A DNA stretch of 64,000 nucleotides from an uncultured Lachnospiraceae bacterium (GTDB taxonomy: Bacteria; Bacillota; Clostridia; Lachnospirales; Lachnospiraceae): assembly GCA_910577655.1 (NCBI GenBank), contig CAJTOW010000001.1, positions 6,636 through 70,635 on the forward strand, in the 5' to 3' direction. A program made the translations under genes and the position numbers. How positions within the stretch are numbered: position 1 is the stretch's first letter; each line of letters opens with the position of its first letter. Under the pieces are notes generated by a model. The model was given only the letters and a program-made list of their open reading frames with translations, had not been told where the DNA came from and ran no database searches. Below are positions 51,446-59,109 of this stretch, in pieces.

Positions 51446-52831
51446 ATGGATGTATTAAAGAAGGTTCCGGTAAGAGAGCAGGATGCCAAAGTCCGCGCCA
51501 CGAATTTTGAGGAGGTCTGCTACGGTTATAATAAAGAAGAGGCCATGAAGGAAGCATCCAGGTGCCTGAAATGTAAGAACAATGCAAAGTGCATGGGCGG
51601 CTGTCCGGTTTCCATCAATATTCCGGGCTTCATCAGGGAAGTGGAGGCCGGTGATTTCGGGGCGGCTGCCAGTGTGATTGCGGAGGCATCGGCGCTCCCG
51701 GCAGTCTGCGGGCGTGTATGTCCCCAGGAGACCCAGTGTGAGGGGGAGTGCATCCGCGGGATCAAGGGGGAACCTGTCTCCATCGGTAAACTGGAGCGTT
51801 TTGTGGCGGACTGGTCCCGGGAGAACGGATTTGTTCCAGAAGTATCGGCTGAAAAGAACGGCCACAGGGTGGCTGTGGTGGGCTCCGGTCCTGCGGGCCT
51901 GACCTGCGCGGGAGACCTGGCGAAGCTGGGCTATGAAGTGACCATCTTTGAGGCCCTCCATGAGCCGGGCGGCGTGCTGACCTACGGGATTCCGGAGTTC
52001 CGTCTGCCCAAGGAGACGGTGGTCCGCACGGAGATTGAGAATGTGAGGAAGCTGGGAGTCACCATAGAGACGGATGTGATTATCGGCAAATCCGTGACCA
52101 TAGACGAGCTCATGGATGAGGAGGGCTTTGAGGCTGTCTTCATCGGCTCGGGTGCCGGACTTCCCAAATTCATGGGAATACCGGGGGAGAATGCCAACGG
52201 CGTATTCTCTGCCAATGAGTACCTGACCAGAAGCAACCTGATGAAGGCCTTCCGGGACGATTATGATACACCTATTATGGCAGGCCGCAATGTGGCCGTG
52301 GTAGGCGGCGGCAATGTGGCCATGGATGCGGCCAGGACGGCGCTGCGGCTGGGAGCGGACGTACATATTGTCTACCGCCGCAGCGAGGCGGAGCTTCCGG
52401 CCCGTGTGGAGGAGGTCCACCATGCAAAGGAGGAGGGCGTGGTCTTTGACCTTCTGACCAATCCGGTGGAGATCCTGGCCGATGAGAAGGGATGGGTCAA
52501 AGGCATGGTCGTCCGGAAGATGAAGCTTGGAGAGCCGGATGCTTCCGGAAGAAGAAGACCTGTGGAGGTTGAAGGATCGGATTACACCATAGAGGTGGAC
52601 ACAGTGATCATGTCCCTGGGGACATCACCCAATCCGCTGATTTCCTCCACAACGGAAGGTCTGGAGACCAACAAGCGTAAATGTATCGTGGCTGAGGCAG
52701 AGAGTGGGCAGACCAGCCGGGAAGGTGTCTTTGCCGGAGGGGACGCGGTGACCGGAGCCGCCACGGTGATCCTGGCCATGGAGGCAGGAAAGAAAGGTGC
52801 AGCAGGGATTCATGCATATCTGAAGGGCTGA
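51446..52831 (+). CDS. NfnB-like / GltA-type NADPH-dependent flavoprotein subunit
   Basis: A 461-residue protein with a double [4Fe-4S] N-terminus (CLKCKNNAKCMGGCPV and CGRVCPQETQCEGEC), FAD motif VAVVGSGPAGLTCAGDLA and NADPH motif VAVVGGGNVAMDAARTALRLG. The family also includes glutamate synthase small chain, but no large chain is present. Next to an NfnA-like gene, ferredoxin/NADH/NADPH electron confurcation or bifurcation is the more likely role. It ends the long operon and is convergent with the NifU-like gene. Confidence 0.85.
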   Translation: MDVLKKVPVREQDAKVRATNFEEVCYGYNKEEAMKEASRCLKCKNNAKCMGGCPVSINIPGFIREVEAGDFGAAASVIAEASALPAVCGRVCPQETQCEGECIRGIKGEPVSIGKLERFVADWSRENGFVPEVSAEKNGHRVAVVGSGPAGLTCAGDLAKLGYEVTIFEALHEPGGVLTYGIPEFRLPKETVVRTEIENVRKLGVTIETDVIIGKSVTIDELMDEEGFEAVFIGSGAGLPKFMGIPGENANGVFSANEYLTRSNLMKAFRDDYDTPIMAGRNVAVVGGGNVAMDAARTALRLGADVHIVYRRSEAELPARVEEVHHAKEEGVVFDLLTNPVEILADEKGWVKGMVVRKMKLGEPDASGRRRPVEVEGSDYTIEVDTVIMSLGTSPNPLISSTTEGLETNKRKCIVAEAESGQTSREGVFAGGDAVTGAATVILAMEAGKKGAAGIHAYLKG

Positions 52832-52899
52832 GTACATGGCTGGAAATGCCGGGAAATGACTGCCAGACATCATTTCCCGGCAATCTCTGATTTCCGGAT

Positions 52900-53202
52900 T
52901 TATTGTTTTTTGGACCGGTGGGTGAAGAGCTTCATGGCTTCTTCGATGATCTCATCACTGATTCCCGAATCCACCTCCACTCCCCTGATCTGGGGAATGC
53001 GGGTCACCAGTTCCTTCTGGACAAGGTTTCTGGCCGTGTCATCGGCGGAAGGACATCCAGAGCATTCTCCCAGCATTTCTATCCATAAGATGCCGTCTTC
53101 ATCCAGATCTACCACTTCAATATCGCCGCCATGGTTGGAAAGCTGGGGGCGCACAAAGAGATTGAGAACAGCTTCTATATCTTTTCTAAGTTCTTCATTC
53201 AT
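52900..53202 (-). CDS. NifU C-terminal-domain Fe-S scaffold protein
   Basis: A 100-residue Nfu-type protein: HGGDIEVVDLDEDGILWIEM and the cluster-binding CSGCPS (C-x2-C). It delivers or assembles [4Fe-4S] clusters. It is last in the reverse operon with two dehydratases that each need a [4Fe-4S] cluster, so a dedicated maturation role is plausible. I chose the ATG at 53202, with AGAAAGG upstream; a longer frame overlaps the MFS gene. Confidence 0.9.
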   Translation of the reverse strand: MNEELRKDIEAVLNLFVRPQLSNHGGDIEVVDLDEDGILWIEMLGECSGCPSADDTARNLVQKELVTRIPQIRGVEVDSGISDEIIEEAMKLFTHRSKKQ

Positions 53203-53240
53203 GACAGACACCTTTCTTTCTGTGAAAATTTTAAGACACG

Positions 53241-54482
53241 TTACGGTCTCCGGTTGCCCAGGTTCAATGCCATCGCTGCTGCAGCGTAACAGGTAAGAAC
53301 TGCAAAGGGGATGACATAGGCCCCGGTAACTGTGAGCAGGGTGGTGGAAAACTTGGCCAGGATTGACGCCGGCATAATGGTCAGCAGTCCGAGACTCAGA
53401 TTCTGTGCATAATATTTGTTTCCATAAAAAGCAGTGATGAATACGGAGACCACGTTGGTGTTGCCGCCATAGCTGAGGCCGATGGCGCAGTATCCCAGAA
53501 GACACAGCATGACCGAGCCGGTCAGGGCAGCTCCCAGGCACAGAAGGTTGGAGGCAAGTGTGACGGCCCCCACATAGACCATGCAGGCTTTTCTGCCAAA
53601 ACGGTCGAAGACAGAGCCTGCGATGATACGCCCGAATCCGTTAAAAATGGACAGAATACCGACGAACAGTCCGGCAGTGGCAGCGGTAGTTCCTACAGAA
53701 ATGGAAAAATCCCTGGCAAAGCTGATTACGGAGCTGCCGCCTGCTCCCAGCAGGACCATGGCTGCAAAGAATTTCCAGAAGGACGGACGGGTGAGCATCT
53801 GGCCTGTAGTCATATCCACCGTCTCAAAATCTTCCTTTCTGGAAGAAGTTCCATCCGGTGCGGGAAGATGATCCTCCGGTCCGGGAAGGCGGATGAGAAG
53901 TCCCATGATCACAAGGAGGACTCCGGTACAGACAGCCAGGATCAGGAATACCTTTCTCCAGCCAAAGGAAGGCTTGACCATGAGGGAGCCTGCGATATTT
54001 CCCAGGATCAGTGTGCTGGCTCCGAATCCCATCATCAGACAGCCGGAGGCAAAGCCCTTCTTATCAGGAAACCACGCGCCAAGGGTGGCGAGGATCGCGT
54101 TGTAGGCCATTCCGATGCCCAGACCGGCCAGGACACCGTAGGTCAGAAAGAGAGAGACAACACTGCCGCCCTTTAAGCGGGAGGTCAGGAAAAAGCCGGC
54201 AAATACCAGGATTCCGCCTGATATAACAGGAAACCTGGGGGAAAACTTTTTCATCATAAATCCGCCGGCAATGCATCCGATGCAGAACAGACTGATGGTT
54301 ATAGTATAGTTGGTGGCAAGATCCCCTGCGCTCCATCCGAATTCCTCCGCAAAAGAACCCTTCAGGATGGACCAGCCGTAGATGATGCCGGCAAACAGCA
54401 GACAGACAGTGCCAAAGATGAGAAGGGTCCACCGGAATTGATCCGCAGAACCCTGATGGGCGGTGGTTTCTGAATTCGTCAT
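53241..54482 (-). CDS. OFA-family major facilitator (oxalate/formate antiporter type) carboxylate carrier
   Basis: A 413-residue twelve-helix MFS protein. FAGIIYGWSILKGSFAEEFGWS at the first helix and GLGIGMAYNAILATLGAWFPDKKGFASG match the OFA subfamily, which moves small carboxylates. A central loop (EDHLPAPDGTSSRKEDFE) splits the two six-helix halves. ATG 54482 follows AAAGGAG. As third gene of the dehydratase operon it likely imports the acid substrate or exports the product. Confidence 0.9.
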   Translation of the reverse strand: MTNSETTAHQGSADQFRWTLLIFGTVCLLFAGIIYGWSILKGSFAEEFGWSAGDLATNYTITISLFCIGCIAGGFMMKKFSPRFPVISGGILVFAGFFLTSRLKGGSVVSLFLTYGVLAGLGIGMAYNAILATLGAWFPDKKGFASGCLMMGFGASTLILGNIAGSLMVKPSFGWRKVFLILAVCTGVLLVIMGLLIRLPGPEDHLPAPDGTSSRKEDFETVDMTTGQMLTRPSFWKFFAAMVLLGAGGSSVISFARDFSISVGTTAATAGLFVGILSIFNGFGRIIAGSVFDRFGRKACMVYVGAVTLASNLLCLGAALTGSVMLCLLGYCAIGLSYGGNTNVVSVFITAFYGNKYYAQNLSLGLLTIMPASILAKFSTTLLTVTGAYVIPFAVLTCYAAAAMALNLGNRRP

Positions 54483-54539
54483 ATAGATACTCCTTTGAGT
54501 CAATAGTCAGCTGCTGGCGGGCAACTGTTCCGGTTATTA

Positions 54540-54573
54540 CCCCCGGCCGGTCATTGCGCTGACCGGCTGGGGG
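54540..54573 (-). terminator. hairpin between the second dehydratase and the MFS gene
   Basis: CCCCCGGCCGGTC and GACCGGCTGGGGG form a 13-base stem with one mismatch. No T-run follows in the minus direction, so partial termination or mRNA processing is more likely than a full stop. Confidence 0.55.
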
Positions 54574-54588
54574 TGAACAGCAGCGAAT

Positions 54589-56208
54589 TTACTTGGCGCC
54601 TTTTTTGGCAGCTGCCATAGCATCGAATCTGGCAAGCATTGCCCGCGGTGTGGCGGTGTGGGCACTTCTTTCGTATCTGGGGCACTCCTCGTATCCGGGA
54701 AGTCCCGCCAGATACTTGGCGATTTTCTTCAGCTCCTCCAGATCGTAGCGGCTCATCATGGTGATGGTCTCCATCAGGGGAGAACCGCCTCCGTGCACGC
54801 CTGCTACGGCCTGGGCTGCTTCGAAGGAATCACACAGCTTGTTTTCCATCATGCGCATAACCCGGTGGGTATCTTCGGCGCTGTAGGCAGGATTGCGGCG
54901 GATATATTTGTTGCACAGCTCTGCCGTGTCAGGAGCGAAGAAGCTCTCTTCGGTGGGGAGGGATGCGCATACGCCGCCGGTCAGATCTGCCAGGGTCTCG
55001 TACTCATGGTAGATATTGTGTCCTGCAAGCCGGCGTCCTGCATTGGTCAGAACCTCGTCAGGCACCCACTGCCCGGACGGGAATTCAATGGCATGGTGGG
55101 CGGAAGCCTCGCCTGCCGCGAATACAAGCTCTGCGGTCTGGATGATATCACACAGCTTCTCCCTGACATGGGACTCTCTGGCAATGTCATTGACGTCGGC
55201 AACCAGAGCGGCCTGGGATGCGATCACCTCGGAAACGGCAGTCTTACATCCGGTGTAGGAGTGGCGGTGATAATGGGCGAACATCAGGGCCAGATAGCCT
55301 GCATAGCGCGGAACCCCTTCATTGTCCCGTCCGCACATAAACACACGCTCATAGGGAACGAAGCAGTCGTCAAAAATAGTAAGGCTCTCTACATCACCGA
55401 TCTTTGCGAAGGGAGCATCCAGATGGCTGCGCTTGTGGTGCAGACCGGGAAGAGCCATCAGCTTGACGCCGTCCCAGTCGCCCGGAAGTGCAAATGCCAC
55501 TGCATAGTCAGCATCCTCCGGTGCCATGAACTTGGTAGGAGTCACAATGATCTCGTCCACATAGGGTGCGTTGGAGTTGCAGATCTTGGCGCCGCGCACG
55601 ATGATACCCTTGCAGGGCTTTCCGTCAAGGCCGGTGCCGTCAACATTGGTCTCCACCACATGTACGAAGGAATCCGGATCCGGCTGCATATAGGCACGTT
55701 TGTATTTGGGATTGCGGGAACCCTTTACGTCGGTCTGTGCGCAGTTGCAGACCAGATCGTATTTCTGGCAGTATTCGATGTAATTCAGCAGCCTCTGGTG
55801 ATACACGGTGCCGCATGCCTGGTCACAGTCATAGGTGACAGAGTAGAGGGCATTCATGGCGTCTGTGCCCATGCAGCGCTGCATGCATCCGCCTACGCGG
55901 TGGCAGATCAGGCGGGTCATAAGCTGTTTTTTCAGCAGGTCTTCTTTGCTGTGATGGATATGGGTGCAGCGGTTGATCTTCTCGCCGGTGATGTGGGAGG
56001 TGGTGACGCATACATCCTCATAATCCGGGTCATTTGCCGTGTCGTAGCACTGCTTCATTACGTAGGTTCCGCCTACGATCCAGTCAGCCAGGTCTCTTTC
56101 GGCGCCTTCTTTTCCGTTGGAACGGTCAACACATTTGCCGTTTAAGTAGACGTTGGGTTTCATTTTCAGGAGTCTCTCCTTGTACTGTTCGTATGTACCG
56201 ATTGCCAT
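54589..56208 (-). CDS. 4-hydroxybutyryl-CoA dehydratase-like FAD/[4Fe-4S] enzyme, copy 2
   Basis: A 539-residue member of the 4-hydroxyphenylacetate hydroxylase (HpaB)/AbfD superfamily. The four [4Fe-4S] ligands known from Clostridium aminobutyricum AbfD are conserved: C-x3-C in GGCMQRCMG and H-x6-C in YHRHSYTGC. True oxygenases of the superfamily lack them. The enzyme should therefore remove water from a gamma-hydroxyacyl-CoA (or a related position) by radical chemistry, independent of oxygen. It contains a segment absent from AbfD (about residues 188-200, DGTGLDGKPCKG). It differs from copy 1 in scattered positions only. Confidence 0.88.
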   Translation of the reverse strand: MAIGTYEQYKERLLKMKPNVYLNGKCVDRSNGKEGAERDLADWIVGGTYVMKQCYDTANDPDYEDVCVTTSHITGEKINRCTHIHHSKEDLLKKQLMTRLICHRVGGCMQRCMGTDAMNALYSVTYDCDQACGTVYHQRLLNYIEYCQKYDLVCNCAQTDVKGSRNPKYKRAYMQPDPDSFVHVVETNVDGTGLDGKPCKGIIVRGAKICNSNAPYVDEIIVTPTKFMAPEDADYAVAFALPGDWDGVKLMALPGLHHKRSHLDAPFAKIGDVESLTIFDDCFVPYERVFMCGRDNEGVPRYAGYLALMFAHYHRHSYTGCKTAVSEVIASQAALVADVNDIARESHVREKLCDIIQTAELVFAAGEASAHHAIEFPSGQWVPDEVLTNAGRRLAGHNIYHEYETLADLTGGVCASLPTEESFFAPDTAELCNKYIRRNPAYSAEDTHRVMRMMENKLCDSFEAAQAVAGVHGGGSPLMETITMMSRYDLEELKKIAKYLAGLPGYEECPRYERSAHTATPRAMLARFDAMAAAKKGAK

Positions 56209-56279
56209 AATTCATACCTTCCTTTTCTTTATGGATTTTTATGTGACAGCAGCAGGCTGTGGCCGTCCCGCTTTTTCTT

Positions 56280-57893
56280 TTATCCCTTTCTGGCTGCGGC
56301 TGCCGCATCAAATTTGGCCAGCATGGCTCTTGGGGTGGCAGTGTGGGCACTGCGCTCATAGCGGGGGCATTTCTCGTATCCCGGAAGTCCCGCCAGGTAT
56401 TTGGCGATTTTCTTCAGCTCTTCCAGATCGTAGCGGCTCATCAGGGTGATGGTTTCCATCAGGGGAGAACCGCCTCCGTGGACACCGGCCACGGCCTGGG
56501 CCGCTTCGAAGGAGTCACACAGCTTGTTTTCCATCATGCGCATGACGCGGTGGGTATCCTCGGCGCTGTAGGCAGGATTTCGGCGGATATATTTGTTGCA
56601 CAGCTCTGCGGTCTCGGGAGCGAAGAAGCTTTCCTCCGTGGGAAGGGATGCACACACGCCGCCGGTCAGATCTGCCAGGGTCTCGTACTCATGGTACATG
56701 TTGTGTCCTGCAAGCCGGCGTCCCGCATTGGTCAGTACTTCATCGGGTACCCACTGCCCGGAAGGGAATTCCACGGAATGGTGGGCGGATGCCTCGCCTG
56801 CCGCAAATACCAGTTCCGCGGTTTGGATGATATCGCACAGCTTCTCACGTACGTGGGATTCCCTTGCAATGTCGTTGACATCGGCAACCAGGGCAGCCTG
56901 GGATGCGATCACCTCGGATACGGCTGTCTTGCATCCGGTGTAGGAGTGGCGGTGATAGTGGGCGAACATCAGGGCCAGATAGCCTGCATAGCGGGGTACC
57001 CCTTCATTGTCCCGTCCGCACATAAATACACGGTCATAGGGAACGAAGCAGTCATCAAAGATCGTCAGGCTCTCTACATCACCAATCCTGGCATATGGGG
57101 CATCCAGGTGGGTCCGTTTGTGGTGGAGTCCCGGAAGGGCCATCAGCTTGATCCCATCCCAGTCTGCGGGGAGTGCGAAAGCAACGGCATAATCACAGTC
57201 ATCCTGGCTCATGAATTTGGTGGGATTGACAATGATCTCATCCACATAGGGTGCGCAGGAGTTGCAGATCTTGGCACCTCTTACAATAATACCTTTACAT
57301 GGCTTTCCGTCCACGCCTGTGCCGTCCACATCCGTCTCCACCACATGTACAAAGGAATCCGGATCCGGCTGCATATGGGCACGTTTGTATTTGGGATTGC
57401 GGGAACCCTTGACATCGGTCTGTGCACAGTTGCAGACCAGATCGTATTTCTGGCAGTACTCAATATAGTTCCGGAGACGCCGGTGATATTCTGTGCCGCA
57501 TGCTTCATCGCAGTCGTAAGTGACGGAATACAATGCGTTCATGGCATCCGTACCCATACAGCGCTGCATACATCCGCCTACATGCTGGCAGATCAGGCGG
57601 GTCATCAGCTGCTTTTTCAGGAGATCGTCCTTGCTGTGATGGATATGGGTGCAGCGGTTGATCCTTTCTCCGGTGATGTGGGAGGTGGTCACACACACAT
57701 CCTCATATCTGGGATCATTGGCAACATCGTAGCATTGCTTCATGACATAGGTACCGCCCTGGATCCAGTCGGCCAGATCGCGTTCTGCGCCTTCCCTGCC
57801 ATTGGAACGGTCAACACATTTTCCGTTTAAATATACGTTTGGCTTCATCTTAAGAAGCCGTTCCTTATACTGTTCGTAGGTTCCGACAGCCAT
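56280..57893 (-). CDS. 4-hydroxybutyryl-CoA dehydratase-like FAD/[4Fe-4S] enzyme, copy 1
   Basis: A 537-residue paralogue of the downstream gene, nearly identical by eye along its whole length. The cluster ligands are C108, C112, H314 and C321. TKFM, GLHHKRTHLDAPYARIGDVESLTIFDDCFVP and GAGSP-like GVHGGGSP are further AbfD-like blocks. It is first in the reverse operon and sits behind an excellent sigma-54 promoter. Two genes may encode a mixed oligomer or two enzymes with different substrates (for example two stereoisomers). AAGGAA precedes the ATG. Confidence 0.88.
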   Translation of the reverse strand: MAVGTYEQYKERLLKMKPNVYLNGKCVDRSNGREGAERDLADWIQGGTYVMKQCYDVANDPRYEDVCVTTSHITGERINRCTHIHHSKDDLLKKQLMTRLICQHVGGCMQRCMGTDAMNALYSVTYDCDEACGTEYHRRLRNYIEYCQKYDLVCNCAQTDVKGSRNPKYKRAHMQPDPDSFVHVVETDVDGTGVDGKPCKGIIVRGAKICNSCAPYVDEIIVNPTKFMSQDDCDYAVAFALPADWDGIKLMALPGLHHKRTHLDAPYARIGDVESLTIFDDCFVPYDRVFMCGRDNEGVPRYAGYLALMFAHYHRHSYTGCKTAVSEVIASQAALVADVNDIARESHVREKLCDIIQTAELVFAAGEASAHHSVEFPSGQWVPDEVLTNAGRRLAGHNMYHEYETLADLTGGVCASLPTEESFFAPETAELCNKYIRRNPAYSAEDTHRVMRMMENKLCDSFEAAQAVAGVHGGGSPLMETITLMSRYDLEELKKIAKYLAGLPGYEKCPRYERSAHTATPRAMLAKFDAAAAARKG

Positions 57894-57952
57894 CGCTATT
57901 CCTTCCTTTCATGATTGAAAATTTTCAGTTTCTATCGTTCACTGTATTAAAG

Positions 57953-57969
57953 AGCAAGATTCGTGCCAA
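57953..57969 (-). promoter_or_regulatory. sigma-54 promoter of the dehydratase operon
   Basis: On the minus strand the sequence reads TTGGCACGAATCTTGCT, an exact RpoN consensus with GG-N10-GC. It lies 60 bases before the start of copy 1. In the leader, TGAAAATTTTCA (57916-57927) is the same palindrome seen at 36431. Confidence 0.9.
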
Positions 57970-58196
57970 TAAGAAAAAAGTTAAAAATATGCTGTAAAAA
58001 AAGGTGTCTTGTTTGGAAAAAGGATAAAAGAGAAGAAACATGTATGAAAAATATACAAAAATGTGAAAAAGATATCCGGAAACCAGAAAAACGGAACATA
58101 CAGTGTACAGGAATCGGATAATGATATCTGGAAAGAAGACAGAAAGGGCGGGATAAACAACGGTTATCCGGTGTACCTGGGAAAATGCCAGAAAAA

Positions 58197-58213
58197 ATGG
58201 CATGAAAGTTGCT
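58197..58213 (+). promoter_or_regulatory. sigma-54 promoter of the membrane-protein pair
   Basis: ATGGCATGAAAGTTGCT has the GG-N10-GC spacing and the GTTGCT -12 element. The region 57970-58196 between the two divergent sigma-54 promoters is AT-rich and holds small dyads such as GGATAA-N7-TTATCC (about 58152-58170), which could be activator sites. No gene is seen there. Confidence 0.85.
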
Positions 58214-58324
58214 ATTGATTATTGCAGGAATTTTACTAAAAAAGAAGGAGTGGATATAGGATGATCGGATGAAAAGCAGCGGACATAACAGGAGCGTATG
58301 TAAAAATGGATAGGAGGATGAAAG

Positions 58325-59065
58325 ATGAATTATCTTGATATTGCTAACAGTCCGGTTCTCTGGGCTACCTGCGGGATTGCGGTTATCACCGTATTTATAC
58401 AGTCCTTTATATTTGTAAGGAAGGCTTATTCGGTCGGGCTGAAGATGGGAATGACAAAACGTCAGTTTGTGGATGTAGCAAGAGTTTCCACGGTCTGTTC
58501 TATCGGACCTACTCTTTCCGTAGTGGCCGGGGTACTGCCTCTGATCCTGGCAATGGGCGGGGCCGTTGCATGGCTGCGGCTGGGATTTATCGGTTCGGTG
58601 GGGTATGAGCTGTCTACAGCCGGTTTTGGTGCGGCGGCCTATGGAACCACCCTTGGGGGTGAGGGATATGACGGCTATGCGTTTGCATGCAGCTTTTTCT
58701 GCATGTGGTTCGGCGCCTGCGGCTGGCTGGTATCCACAGCCTTCCTTACGGACAAGCTGGAGGGGATCACGAAGAAGCTGGCGGGAAGTATAGAGCTGAT
58801 GCCGGCCATCTCTGCGGCTGCCATGTCCGGTGCTTTCGCGTTTCTGACCTTTGACCATTACTTCTCCTATGTGTCGGTAAACGGTGCCGTGGTCTGGGAC
58901 AATCCTGTAGCGGTCAGACGGTTTATATGTGCTATTTCCGGTTTTGTGGTGATGAAGGCGCTGAATGTGCTGGAGGACAGGAAAAGTGCCAGATGGGTAC
59001 GTGAGTGGGGGATTACCATTGCCATGATGACCGGTCCGGTGATTGCTCTGGCGTTCTTTAGGTAG
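58325..59065 (+). CDS. DUF5058-type membrane protein
   Basis: A 246-residue protein with about seven hydrophobic helices. The first loop has RKAYSVGLKMGMTKRQFVDVARVS and the middle is rich in small residues (GFGAAAYGTTLGGEGYDGYA). It fits the DUF5058 family, of unknown function. With the next gene it forms a two-gene sigma-54 unit divergent from the dehydratase operon. Transport is the natural guess. Confidence 0.65.
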   Translation: MNYLDIANSPVLWATCGIAVITVFIQSFIFVRKAYSVGLKMGMTKRQFVDVARVSTVCSIGPTLSVVAGVLPLILAMGGAVAWLRLGFIGSVGYELSTAGFGAAAYGTTLGGEGYDGYAFACSFFCMWFGACGWLVSTAFLTDKLEGITKKLAGSIELMPAISAAAMSGAFAFLTFDHYFSYVSVNGAVVWDNPVAVRRFICAISGFVVMKALNVLEDRKSARWVREWGITIAMMTGPVIALAFFR

Positions 59066-59109
59066 ACCTGGCAATGAAAGTCCAATAACATATGAGGAGG
59101 AATGAGAAG

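Noticed and set aside
51446..52831. Glutamate synthase small chain
   Set aside because: No large chain is near, while an NfnA-like gene lies directly upstream in the same operon.
54658..56145. Long open frame of about 495 codons on the plus strand opposite the second dehydratase
   Set aside because: It is antisense to a clearly conserved AbfD-like gene, has no ribosome site and no recognisable domain; the opposite frame stays open because of codon composition. The same holds for the plus frame at 56259-57830.
54589..57893. Reading the twin enzymes as oxygen-dependent 4-hydroxyphenylacetate 3-monooxygenases
   Set aside because: All four [4Fe-4S] ligands of 4-hydroxybutyryl-CoA dehydratase are present and the neighbours are CoA-pathway and bifurcation genes of an anaerobe.
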